Under the pieces are notes generated by a model. It did not search any database, had not been told where the DNA came from, and saw only the letters and a list, made by a program, of their open reading frames with translations. DNA of 64,000 nucleotides from Botryosphaeria dothidea. Lineage: Eukaryota; Ascomycota; Dothideomycetes; Botryosphaeriales; Botryosphaeriaceae. The stretch is taken from contig WWBZ02000022.1 of assembly GCA_011503125.2 (NCBI GenBank), positions 2,356,001-2,420,000 of the forward strand, given 5' to 3'. The position numbers and the translations under genes are program-made. Numbering within the stretch: position 1 is the first letter of the stretch; each line of letters starts with the position of its first letter. Positions 31,133 through 43,192 of this stretch are shown here, piece by piece.

Positions 31133-31909
31133 ATGGAAGACAAGGGAGGGTCTTACCACCAGGTGGGCGGACTCTCACCAAAACCTCTGCCGGCTGATCA
31201 CCGCACAAGGTGTCTTTGGAGAACTACTCGTCACATCCTCATCCTCCTTGGGATGCTTATTGGCACCACGATCCCATTCATCGGTCTTTTCATACCGCTC
31301 GTGTTCATCTTTGCTGGAAGCGAAGAACTTGATAGCGTTGATCGTGAGTACCCTTTTCGGTGATGATTCAAGATAAACATTGACACGTCACAGCCAATAG
31401 AGCAGTCTGCCACGTCAACGACGTGAACAGCCAGACATTGGGAGATAGCTTCGGAATCTCGTACTCGGCCGGTAAATTTTCGTGGATGCAAGCGAAGGAA
31501 ATCGACGTAGCCTACAATCTCATCGTCGGCAGAGGCGCGTGACGATGCCTTTACCTGCGTGACTGCTCCACACACGACCTACGAATGGGGCTTCTCCGTC
31601 GTCATATTCGCACTCTGGATACCTCTGCAGGCCATCTGGTATTTGAGGATGTATCTGGTGTGGTTTGACGTCCACGTGAATAGTTCCTTGTGGCGCAGAG
31701 GCCGGCGTCTCGGCACGTGGAGGATGATTTTGGATCTCGCCGGAGCCGTGTCGGAGGATCTGGGACAGGAGCTGTCTACGCTCTCGGAGTCGGAGTTGGA
31801 GAAAGAAATTGGCAAATTGGGCCCCGTTGGGTATTCCCCATCAATACCAGGCCAAAGTGGGATTGCCGACCATGTTGCACTCTCCTCAAGGGTTGGCAGT
31901 AAAGTGTAG
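31133..31909 (+). pseudogene. Relic of a polytopic membrane protein gene (internally deleted and frameshifted)
   Basis: Exon 1 (31133-31343) gives a short N-terminus with PLPADHRTRCLWRTTRHILI, then a membrane helix (IPFIGLFIPLVFIF). After a 50-base intron, the frame from 31394 continues through FSWMQAKEIDVAYNLIVGRG and hits TGA at 31540-31542. A different frame then resumes at once (about 31538) with YEWGFSVVIFALWIPLQAIWY and a soluble Asp/Glu-rich tail to the stop at 31907-31909. In the large membrane-protein family that this resembles (unnamed, common in Pezizomycotina), the W-x-Q-x-K-x-[IV]-D-[VI] and VGRG segment is followed by several helices before the YEWGFS segment, so those helices appear to be missing. 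The frame change plus the missing middle argue for a pseudogene. An unrecognised intron or sequence error is the alternative. Confidence 0.55.
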
Positions 31910-32803
31910 TCGTTGTTTTCCTCTCATCACTCTGAGCTCAATTGGATTTTTGAACGTGCCAGGAGGTGCTCATATCAATAAAACGGGCCAGCAGGCAGAT
32001 AATTGCAGGAAGTGTAGAAAACTCGAGATCAATTTGTCACGTAACCTGTCACACTGGTCATGCCTGAATATGTCAGCCTGCGGAATGACAAGGCGCCCAC
32101 ATGCAGGTGAAGAAGATTTCTAGCATGCCAACATGGGGTCACAGCATCGCCGGAGACAGCGGCAGCGGGTGATTCGCCTCTTGACACCCTTGCGAAACAG
32201 GCACCGATCCATGATAAGATGAGACTAAACAACTTTAAAGAACGCGTGCCAAACCCAAATGCCCGCAAGGGTCCAACGTCATACGACATCGTCACTACGA
32301 AAGAAAGATCATGCGAAGAGAAAGGCTGACACGGACGCCAGAAGACTTCAGACTTGAAAGATCTCAACGTGCCACAATGCCAATTGCGGCATACTTAGTT
32401 TATTACTGCTACTACTATTTAGCTCGTACTATTTAGAAGACACGTAAATGAAGCAAAAATGTGCCACGTAAATCATTCCCATCTTTACTGGACACTCGTC
32501 CCTGATCTTAGTAGATCTCAGATGTCCGAAAGGATCACATTATCCTCAGATTCCCTCGGTGCGTGCTAATACTTGCAAGACCGACTCCGAGCCCTCTGTA
32601 GGAACTTGGTACTAGGGGAGGTGGGGTGAATAATAGAAGTGCCAATTCTGGCATGCCAGACGAGGGTCCGTCCGATCCAAAACTGAGGTATCTTGTTGTG
32701 CGCCCAAACTCCTGAAGATGCATCGCCTTCAAATCTCATAGAAATGCAGTGCCTAGTGCTGCTGGAAAGAATAAAGACCGTCACACGAACTTGCGGTCAC
32801 TGA
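31910..32803. other. Convergent intergenic region
   Basis: About 890 bases. AT-rich patches near 32395-32440 contain TACTACTATTTAG-like repeats. No gene is seen. Confidence 0.4.
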
Positions 32804-33931
32804 TTAGTAGCCGGCATGCGAGTAGCGGCTTCCTGGTTGGTAGACGCTGGCATAGTCCGAGTCGAAGTAACCAGTCTTGCGGTCCTCTTCGGGCAACAGC
32901 TCCTTGACTTCCCAAGTATGAGCCTTGACACCGACACTGAATTCGAGGTCTTCCTTCGTGATAGAATCCCAGTACTGTAGACTTCGTTAGAATGTGCAGC
33001 CAATCCAAATAGAGAGAGTTGCGATGTTCCAAGTAAAACTTACCTTGTAGACCATCATGACGCCGAGGAGGTTGCAGATGGTGGCAAAGAAAAGACCATC
33101 CAGGTAGTGTGCAGCCTTGTCGCAGATGGTGTCGCTGAAGACGTACAGGATGACCTGGCCAATGACGAAGAAAAAGATGCCGAAGATAATGTGTCCAAGC
33201 GGCCAGCGGTCCTGTAGCGTATTGACAACCAAGAGAAGTTGCAGCACGACGTAGACGAAGAGGAAGATGGCGTTGAATAGGTAGAGCACAACGAACAAGC
33301 CGATGGTGTTCTCAGGACCCAAGCCAGCCCAACCCTTGAATGTTAAGAGCGACACGGCTCCGGAAATGATGAACATGCCAATGGAGCACAGGCGCAGCAA
33401 CCACACCGAAAGGGTAGTGCCATCCTCATACAGCTGGAAACCGACGAAGCCATTAATCAACAGGCAGGTACACAGGGCAGACGAGAGACCGTTTTGGGCG
33501 GCGGCAAAGTACGGAAATGGGCCGCTGCCGGGAGGTACGACACCAGAGTCCAGCAGAAGGGAGAAGATTGTGAGGACCAAGAAGATGTAGAAGAAGGTTG
33601 TGATCTCCTTGCGACCTGTGACCCAGTCAGCACAATGTCTCTCCGTCGTCGTGGATTGCCTTGTTTTGGATCTTCATGCATGTTACGTACCTACGGCGGT
33701 AAATTTGGAGCGCACATGGACGATCATGATGACAGTCATGATGAGGGCCAGAATGTGCATGAAGTCGGCGGCCGTCTCAAAAATCATGGTGTTGGCCAGT
33801 TCTATGGAGCGTGCATAGCAAGTAGCCTGGATGCCGGTGCCGCTTGAGGACAGCGCGGATGGTGGCCCGACCAGGGAGCACAGCGGGATGGGCGCCTTCT
33901 CGCATATCCAGTCGAAATCGCCGAAACCCAT
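32804..33931 (-). CDS. CHS7: Chitin synthase export chaperone CHS7
   Basis: Three minus-strand exons (33931-33691, 33615-33044, 32974-32804) encode 327 residues, the normal CHS7 length. The N-terminus [23 protein letters not shown] is the family signature, and about seven hydrophobic helices follow. The C-terminal tail [15 protein letters not shown]...[12 protein letters not shown] is also characteristic. In yeast Chs7 sits in the ER membrane and is needed for folding and exit of chitin synthase Chs3. Filamentous fungi keep it for class IV and related enzymes. All three junctions close in phase. It diverges from no close gene; the next gene lies 1.6 kb away on the same strand. Confidence 0.95.
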
Positions 33932-35577
33932 GGTGACAGCGATTAGAGGTGATCAAGTGTGCGGGCAGGAATTGTAGACGCAGTGTCGCAGGCGGAGTCG
34001 AAGGGCAACGGCGACAAGACGGGGCGACGAGGTTGCGACGAGGCTCCGAGGGTGGCGCGCAGCGAGCGACGGCAGGACGCAAGGCGGAGGATGCGGGGGC
34101 GCCGAACGAATGGAGGCGTAGCGATGCTGAAGTGAATGGATAGGAGAGGCGATTCGCGGAGCGATCGACGAGAGGTGGTGATGATGAGGCTCGGTGGGTG
34201 TTTGCTGTGGAGCGCCCACATTGCGCGAGGCAGGGGCGCCCAGATGCCGGCCACCACCCAAACACGCTTGGCGGCTCGCATCCAGCCCAGCAACGCCTTG
34301 CCACTTTCGTGGTCGCCCCAGCATCCTTCTCGTGTCTAAATATGGCCCACCGCGTTGCAAGCCTCTGGCCCCGCTTCATACGCGGAATAGCATCATATGG
34401 CACCGTATGCGACGGGAAGCGCAATGGAAGCTGGAACACGGTTTCACGGTCAATGTCTGACAGCGCCGACGTCCCAAGGATGCGGCACTGCCGCCGTTGT
34501 ACCGTACCCAACTCACTGCAGGAACCGGCGGCTACGGCTTGAGAACCACGGATCCACACCGTATTGTCTGCTGCATCAAATGCAACTGTTGACGTCAAGA
34601 GGTCCATGTGGCGCCGGGTTTTGCTGTTGGCGGAGATTTTGGGTAAACTTACTCCACAACGGACTTCTTTCATGGTCCTGCCATACCCAATATTTCACAT
34701 TGACCTGCTGTATCACCTTGAACGTTACGGCTCTCCATTTTCGCCTCGTCCCGACATGCCAGATGAGCCAGCAAAGCTAAGCCGTTGCCAGGTCCCAGTG
34801 TCACAATTTGTCATGTGTAGATCGTTTCTTGGGCGAGAGCAAAAGCAATTTTACCACATAATTATACAGGAAAGAAGCTAACGAGAATCTACCACCCGTT
34901 CCACCGCCAAGTAGCCGCCGCCCATTTCCAGAGCCGCGAAACCGACGAGAGACGGCCAAAGATGCTCATCGAAAGACAATCAACAGCGAAAACAGTAGAA
35001 CATTGAACATGGTATATTGGGAAACGAAAGAATGACACCGAGAAACAAACGATGAGGGTGGTATTATAGAGTGGTGCCGTAGACGTGCGTAATCCAAACA
35101 AAACCGGGGGAGAATGAGCACAACACATGCGTGGGGCCAGCCAGCAAAATGTGCTGCCTGCCAGAAACGTGACAAGAGAGGTATCAGAATGGAGGAGGAA
35201 AGAAAGATAGGAAACGATGAGCCTGCGCTCGAAGGTGTATAGACGAGCCCACACCTAAGCCAAGCCAGCCCAACCCAACCAAGTGTTCGCCGAAGTCCCC
35301 CAGTTTTGAGACAAATTAACCACGGTATCTCTGAGAGCAAAGGAAATAAAAAGAGCAATAAAAAGACGCTCCACAAAATGCAGAACCTGAATGCAAGAAC
35401 CAGAGTAAGCCATGAAACCATTAACAAAAACAAGCGAGCTCTCAACCATGCCCATTACCGGAAAGCAGAGAGGAGATGACGTTAGAAAACGGAGTCCAAT
35501 CTAGGTGCAGAAGGAAATCGCGAAAGCAGATAAAACTGGAAAGACGTCATGAAAATCATTAGAGAAAAAGCAACCCC
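33932..35577. other. Intergenic region, 1.65 kb
   Basis: This contains the CHS7 promoter (GC-rich 33950-34350) and the 3' flank of the C2H2 regulator. The AG-rich plus-strand sequence from 34870 to 35560 reads as a pyrimidine-rich 3' untranslated region on the minus strand. Open frames here do not look like protein. Confidence 0.45.
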
Positions 35578-38191
35578 CTAATACGCCGTTTGCATCTCAA
35601 GGACCTGAACAGGCTGAGTGGGTATCGAGGGAGTAGGAGAACCCGAGCGGGAAGACATAGCGTCCTCATAGCCAACGAGGGCTTGGGAGTGGAGCTTGAA
35701 AGCTTCACCCATGAGTTTGGTAATGCTGGATACCAAGTCAGTATCATGCTATCTGAAACGAATGGAGAATAAACTTACCCCCAGACGACAACTTCGTCAA
35801 TCATGCTGCCCCAGAGACGGGCAACGGTCGAGCTCAACTTGGAGCCGTAGACATCCACGGAATCGTCATCGAAAAGATTCCTGAGCTTGTTGTACATGGC
35901 AAGTTCATCCTCAGTGGCTGGCTCCTCGTCATGTTCCAGGCGATAGAGCCAAAGCGTAAGGATGACCATCAAATCCATGCCGCAAAGCGGATGCTCAATG
36001 CTCCAGTTGGTTGCTGAAGTCCGGGCGACCCAACGAATACCTTGGACGGCTGCAACCTCAATGCAGTCGAAGCATTCTTCAATGACCTTGATCATCTCCT
36101 GGGATCGCTTGACCTTATCCCGAGCGTTGGTCATGGAAGCTGCGACCTCGTACGAGTCGTGGTAGCGCAGTGCTTCTTGAACGGACTTGAGGTCGACCAA
36201 CAGGCGTGCGCGCGTGTTACGATACATCGCCATGGCGTTGAAGATGAGCGGGTGCCCTTTGTGCGGAGCACTGAGCTTGACCACCACGGTCTCCGGCTCG
36301 CAAATTTCGAGCGACTTCTCCCAGGTCTCGAGTGCAAGGCGAAGCTTGTACTCAGTTACCACATCCTGGAGAGCCTCGGGACTGCGCTTGTGATACCAGA
36401 CCTCTAAGAAGAGGGCATTGATCATGACGCGAGTGGCGAAGGCACTGTATCGAGCCGACTCGCCCTGGAACAGATTGTCGTGTGCCTGGCGGAACGTGAT
36501 GATGCCCGAGGCAGCCAAGTTGTCCCGCCACGATTCATCGTCAGACGGGTCCACGTTCCAGAGAGTCTCGGAAGAAGGCAGCTCAAGAGTGTCGAACTCG
36601 TTGAAGCTGATGGCAGGCGTGTGGTTGTACGTCATGGTGAGAAGACCGAAGAAGATGTACACGGCGTAGTAAGTACGGCGACACTGCTCGTCTTCAATCC
36701 ATTCCTCATGCGTGGGATGAGCGCCATCACGAGCTTCGGTGCGCAGCTTCAATTCGTAGCGGTTGCCGGCAACCATGTTGGCAAGCAGACTCTTGATTGA
36801 GCAAGCCCATTCTAGACCCTTGGGGTCACCGCTCCAGGAGGCGAATATCATGTTGAGAAGGGTCGCTTGCATGAGCCAAAGAGGACACTTTCGCGAGCTG
36901 AAGTTCTCCTTGTTCTGCAAGAATTGATTGACGAGCACCTTCGCGCCAATGTGCAGCATGTATGCCTGATCCTGATCGAAAGTGTACAGAGCACCGATCG
37001 AAAGCACAGCCATAAGCAATGGCGCAGAAACTTCGGTCGGGTCGAACGAAGCGGGATGAAGGAATGGCAGATGGTGATGGAACAAGTTGAAATACGTCGA
37101 CAAGTAGCGGTTCAGAAGCGCGACGCTCGGTAATTGGAAGGTGTCGAGCAGAATACCTTCACTATCGCAACGTTTGATGTTGTCCAGGATCTTGCTGCAG
37201 AATTCTTCCGATTCAATCTGAGGAGCCTTCGCCATAGTGAGTGCCTGGCTAGGACCAGGCGAGCGGCGGTAGTCAACGGGAGACACGGGACCCATCAACG
37301 GGTAGGGCGACAGGGCACCAGGGGTGGCAAGGCCGGATCCCTGGAGAGAGCTCTGCAGGGACGGGAACGAAGGTGCCAATCCATCGTTGGACGACGTCTG
37401 GCGTTCCATGATGGGGGCCAACTGGTTCGGATGTCCTTGTGCGCCGACACTGTTGAAGGTCATATGCGAATCCTGCGAACCCGACATGCTCGAGGTAACT
37501 GAGTGCGACTTGCCTCCCTCGACCGGGTGGGGCAGCATTGAGTCCCACATGGGCATCTGAGGAAGCGACACCGGGCCGGAGGGGTAACCGACCGAAGGCT
37601 CGAGGAGCGCGGGACCGTGAGGCGATATGACCGTTTCTGGTGCATCGATCACAGACTCGGGCTCCTGGCTGGCCATCGCCTTGTGGTGGAAGTCGGTGAC
37701 CAGCATGGCAGCTGTCTCTATGTCCACCATGCCATCGCTGCTCGCTTCAATCTGTTCGAGAGTCGCAGTGTCAAGTCCGATGGAGGGCTTCGAAGGCCCA
37801 GCGACGGGCATGTCACTGGCCTTGGGGGCGGCGCGGCGCTTGACCTCACTGTGGAGGGGCACGCCACCGTCCTTCGCGTGGACGGTGCGGTCGTGTCGCA
37901 GTAGTAGGTCGCGACGGACAAAGGTGCTTCGGCACTTGAGGCATTTGAATGGGCGTTCTTTGGTGTCTGCGGTGATGAGGTGTCAGCGGGGCGATCTGCC
38001 TGCCTCCCTCGGCTGTTGTGTGCGGGCGCAAAATACTTACGCGATCTCTCGTGTCGACTACGGTGCTCGCTCCTGCTGAATGCGCGGTTGCAGAACTGGC
38101 ACTTGTACTTCTTCTCGGGCGCGGCAGCAGGCTTGCGACCGCCTGTTGAAGGCGAGCCGGAGGCGAGCAGGGTCATGGCGGCGGCTGGCAT
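35578..38191 (-). CDS. C2H2 zinc-finger transcription factor with fungal_trans domain
   Basis: Three minus-strand exons (38191-38041, 37966-35779, 35725-35578) encode 828 residues. Finger 1 is CQFCNRAFSRSEHRSRHERSH (C-x2-C-x12-H-x3-H) and finger 2 is CLKCRSTFVRRDLLLRHDRTVH (C-x2-C-x12-H-x4-H), in a tandem pair at the N-terminus. The first intron splits the codon of the last His of finger 1. A disordered Ser/Pro/Gly-rich linker follows. A fungal_trans region comes next (NRYLSTYFNLFHHHLPFLHP, then QCRRTYYAVYIFFGLL). The last exon adds a 50-residue tail ending VQVLEMQTAY. This two-finger plus fungal_trans layout occurs in a conserved group of ascomycete regulators. The target pathway is not readable. 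Alternative start: the ATG at 38176. Confidence 0.93.
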
Positions 38192-41100
38192 CGAGACAGC
38201 GCGTCGTGTCTTCAGCTACGGGTGGCGGCGGGGGTGATCGAGCGTCGGCTCGGCGACTGGCGCGAGGGGTTTAAAGCGTGAAGGTATTGTCGATGATGAG
38301 CATTCCGTATATGCAGGATCATGGAACGGCGAAGTGGGTGCGACAGAGACGAGCTGGCCGTCTCTCGTCTGGTTTGAGGGCTGCCGGACGGTGGCGTCGC
38401 CGGCTCGATGCTGTGGTGTTGGGTCGCGAGGGACACGACGCAATGACGGCGCTGGCGGACCGCGATGGGTGGGTAGGTGGGTGGGAAGGAGGGGTTGAGC
38501 GTGGAAGAGGCGAGCGTGAGGAGGTTTTGGCGGCGTTGGCGGGACCCGGCTTTAGGAAGAGGGGGGCACTGGCACTCATGTGCCCTCGCTCCTGGAAATA
38601 CACCAGCCACTCGAAGCCTCACTGTCCGTAATTTACGGCCATGCACGCCCGCCCCACACCCATACCGCGGCCCTTAGCTAGCGCAGCCGGGCAACGGTAT
38701 GATGCGTCGCTCAGCGCCGTGCCCACGAGAGCCATCCGCGCTCTCGCTCGCGCGCAGCCGGATCAGCCGTTTCAACACCAGTAGAGGCCCGCTGCGCGGT
38801 CGCGATGCGTCCTGTTGCTGTCGCGAGGGGCTTCGAGGGCGGGCCCCGTGACCGTAAAGCGCGTCGCGCCCCCGCTCAGCGAACTCGCTAAGCGCTGCCA
38901 TGCCACTGCAGCGGCCGACAGGCACGACACGTACCTCGTCTGCTCCCGCACCAGCCCGGGGCCTCGCCGCCGCCGCCGCCAGAGACAGGGCGGCCGTTTG
39001 CTCAGGCTCCTGCCTCAAGTCGCCGCATGCCTGTCCCCTCCCTTGTCCCGCGAGATCAACAGTCAGCACTCACCACGCCTCCTGCCCAGCGAGCCCCCCT
39101 TCGCGCGCCGCGCCACAACGCCCCCGATGAGTCGCCTCTAGCGCCTGGCTGCGTTTTGCTTTTTTGTCGCTGGACGCCGGCGCGCCTCGTCCAATCCATC
39201 AACAACACGAGGCCGACCGCGGCCAAGCCCACTGCTGTGCTCGCTGACGTTGAACGGCAGGCTCTTTTGACGGATGTCCTTCCCCGAGCTCCACTTCGTG
39301 CCAGACCGGCCGATGCCAGTGCAAGGCCGCCAACGTCACTGCACTCACCGGACGACTGGTAGGTCGAGCTTTCTCCCTCTCCACGCCGCTACCTGCACGT
39401 GCCACGGACGTTTCGCGATTCCTGGCGTGCCTCAGGTTATGGCAAAGAAAAAGGCGGTATACGGTCGGGGCGCGTTCTATTATCCCAAGCGACCAGGCTG
39501 CCTCTTTGACGATGTCCCTGCGACGACAGCGCAGCGGCCTTATGCACTTCCCTGAAGCCACCTCACACCGCTCGCGTGCGCGGATGCTAGCATTGCATGA
39601 AGCCGCTGCAGCGCGATCCGGACCGTCTGGAAAGTTTACGGGTTTGCGGCGAACTTTTTTTTTACCTGGATCACAGCTGAAAAGCGCGTCTCGGCGCTCG
39701 CGGACGCGCACCGTGCTGTGGCACGCCGGCCGGTGAAACAGCAATTTGCGAAGCCACCACTTCCCGCAAAGCCAGGTAAGTCGTAACACCACTCTGGAAT
39801 TTGCAGCCCTCCCGCTCGTTTCCTCGTTGGCTTCCGGGGTCGATCTGCACCTTTCTCAATTCTACTGCCCGTTCCTGGCATATTCGCCCGGCCTTGTGCG
39901 ACTACGGAGTAGCGCATCGCTAGCCTACAGATCCTCTTTCCCCGCGAAGCCGGCGCATCATCTTCATCTGGAAATTTTGCCTGTCGCAGAGAGATCGCCT
40001 CGATGTCCAACGAGCTGCGTCCCGCGGCGGCGTGGCGGGGCGCCGCGTCCCATTGGCGTCCGCCAACCTCGCGCGCAACTCGCTCTCGAAACATCGTCAT
40101 GATTGACTAGTGAGCGAGCTGGCAATCATCCCGCCCTGATTCAACAACGCGCAGCTGCCCCTCGGTAGCCATTCCCAGCTGAGCCGCTACCATCCATGCC
40201 ACGCCGTGCCCCGCGGCTTTGGGAAGTGAGCTCTGCCATCAGCGGCTGGAAGCCATTGCACGGACACATCCCAGCCTCCTTATTATTCTCGGTGTGCCGT
40301 CCGCTTTGGCAAGAGCAACACCTTGAACGCGTCCCGAAAGGGTCCTCGCTCGTGTTGCATTGGCTCTGTGCGATCACCTGCCGTGCCCAGATGCTCAGCA
40401 GCCCGCTTTTTCTCGTTTCGCAATTTTCATATCAGATGAAAATCAACCCCTCCATGATGCAGCGTTATCTCTTGCGGGATATCGCCCTACAGACGCACAA
40501 CCCCACGCTAGAACGTCTCGTGTGTTCTTTCGAAGCGCGAGGGCCAGGGGTGCCGGGCTGCATAACTTATTTGGACGCTCATAAGAAACTATGTTGCCTC
40601 AATCAGGGAAGGTGGGAAAGCCTCATTTCCGTTGTGACCGGCATGGGTTCTGGCCCTTCATCAAATGACTCTGGCAAGGTTGTGCCCCTTTTCCTTCCGC
40701 CCACTTTTCGTGGCCGATTGATCGCCCCTCAGCGACCACACTTGGGACAGTGGTGGTTCCGGAACCACTTCCCTGGGCTGAATCGTCCGACGGCTCAAGC
40801 CACTATGTCAGGTTGATTTCGCGTCCCGCTTCCACGCGAAACTCTACGATTCAGCGCCTAAGCTATGAGTTAGCTGCTGCTGGTGGCTTCCTCTGCCGAT
40901 CCCCGCGTGGTGCCCCTCTTTTTCTAGAACATCAGCTCCTGCTTCGATCCAGTAGCTTTGGGGACCCGCTGACATTCTGCGCAGACGCTTCAATATATCG
41001 TGAACGTCAGTGTGTTCGAAAAAACTGGCGTTGGATTTCGAACTTTTTCCATTACCCCTCCTTCCCCACTCTGACGCTCGACCAGACATTGCTGCCAGGA

Positions 41101-43192
41101 ACATCCTCCGGGCAGGCCGAAGGATCAGCAGGACGAACATCGGAAGGGACTGCCGCAAGACCTTATTACGTGACCATCCCTACTCGCCTGTATTTACATG
41201 TATCGGTCCTAAAAGGCGGCTTTCCCCTTGATTTGCATGTTGGACTGGGAACCGCTGTCTTTCACTTGAATTACGGTAGGAGGTTGTACACGTTGCCTTT
41301 GTAGATCGCACTCATTCAAGTTGGTCCTCTTCAATGGATTGGATACGCCATTGGAGAATTGACTTCATCTTCTTGGCCTCTGATCACGCACTTCTTCACT
41401 GCTCTGCGGTAAGGAGAAAGAGGCCGACTGAACCTCGAACTTCGGATTACAACTAGTCAACTGACGGGTCTTGAATAAGTGAAGGTAAACTCCAAATCAA
41501 TTGACCATTGGCCAGCAGGAGACGATTCCCAATGCCCACATTCCGCAGAGTCGTGGCTTGATCACGACGGCGCTTCCGCACCAGACTATTTCCTATGTCA
41601 CCTTCTTGGCATGACCGGCGTCTCCTGGTTTGTACATGGCGTCATACATGACTTGCTCCGTCTTTTAAGAAGCACGAGCGATTCGTGATTTGTATGTCTC
41701 GGACCCTTTGATGGCGGCAATTCTAGTTCACGCAAGTACGCCCACATAACCGTGCTTGGGGAATTCTTTTATGCCATCGGCACATCTGTGGATAAGTACT
41801 CGGCATTTCAAGGACCTAGGCATCGTCAGTAAGCGACGCTTCCATTGATAGATCCTATCTGGTGGCTAGATGCGCGAGATCCCTGATCCGATAGCCCCCC
41901 TTACGCTGGCGAACCATAGGGCTGCATGAACAGCCGACATGCCGTTGCGCAAGGCTGCAGACTGATGCCCGATGGAAAGCCTATTGGGAGAGACCAAAAG
42001 CCGAGTTCCCCGCGCGGAATTCATTGGCCAGCGCGAAAAGAGGTTGCCGTGTTCACGATCCTCGATTTGGATGCGCGCCGGCGAGAGCGACCTTCACCTG
42101 CGATGGGCTGTCCTGCAAGACAGACGACCGGTCTGGCTGGATCAATATCTGTCTAGCTTCTATTATAAATCGGTAGTGGGGTGGCAGATTTCCCACGATA
42201 ACGGGGCTTGGGGGCGGATCTCCCTGCCTAAGATTTCTCCGCAAGCTTAGTCCACGTGTTGGACGGGGGAGGACGCGCTGATCCGCGATATGCAAGCGGC
42301 ATTAGCATAGGCCATCAGGTCATGTAAGCGGCGGCGCGCGTCGGATTGAGTTTAGGAAGCGTTGCGGGAGGAGACCTGGACGCGGCCCTCAGGCAGCAGG
42401 CGGACGGCAGGCGAACGGCAGGCGAGGCCTGACTCGGGGCGCGGCCACGGCCATTGACGAGTCGGCGCCTCGTTGCTTTGTCCGCTTTGGACAGGTGACA
42501 CTGGCGACGCTTTGGGGGCGCTTGGGCGGGCAGTTATGCACTGGGGAAGCAGATATGCAGCGCCAATAATGCCCACGAAAAGGGCCGCGGTGGGCGTGGG
42601 CCGTTGGGGGTGCATGGCCGTTTATAAAGAAGTGGAGAGCAGAGAGGCTTGAGCGGCATTTTTCGCTGCGATCTCCAGCGCAGGGCCCGCGTCTTGCACG
42701 TGACCTGGCCTCAGTCGGGCGAGAACCCTGAATGAAGCGGCCGCAACACCACCAGCACCAGCACCCGCGCCTCCCACCGCACGGCACCCCCCGCGAGACG
42801 ACAGAATCGACGCCCTGCCCTGCTGCTGCGCCTGCTGTTTCGTGCCGAAAAGCGCCCCATCACACCGTGAGCCGACGCGCGCGCTCATGCGGTGCCGCTA
42901 GACGCCCGACCCCCCGCGAGAGCCCATGCTCTGGACGCCCCCGGAGGTGCTGTTTCGCTTGCCCCAGCTGGCCTTTGACTCCCACTCCACACCCTGCCAG
43001 GTCTCCGCCGCTGCTCCGACACGCTCACCACCGCGCGAAGCCCGCCGAGACCCCCGTCGCGGCTCACCCACTCGGTCCGACTGTTAGGACGAGAGAGGGG
43101 CATCAGGGACAGCCTACCGGAGCTGCGAGAAAAGCACCGCGACCGCCGCGACCACTGCGACGACCACCAACACTGCGCTGGCTCATATCACC
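38192..43192. other. Large gene-free interval, 5.0 kb, between divergent regulator and Ras GEF genes
   Basis: This is the longest interval without a supported gene. The left part (38.2-40.1 kb) and the right end (42.4-43.2 kb) are GC-rich, and the right end reads as a C-rich leader of the Ras GEF gene. Open frames exist at 40196-40816 and 40750-41304 but overlap in different frames and have Arg/Ser/Pro-rich, non-protein-like composition. The 19-base sequence at 40913-40931 recurs exactly at 22799-22817. Possible contents are long promoters or a non-coding transcript; nothing proves either. Confidence 0.45.

Noticed and set aside
40196..41304. Two overlapping plus-strand frames (about 206 and 184 codons) in the 5-kb gap
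   Set aside because: They occupy different frames over the same DNA, with no domain, no convincing splice partners and Ser/Pro/Arg/Leu-rich composition.
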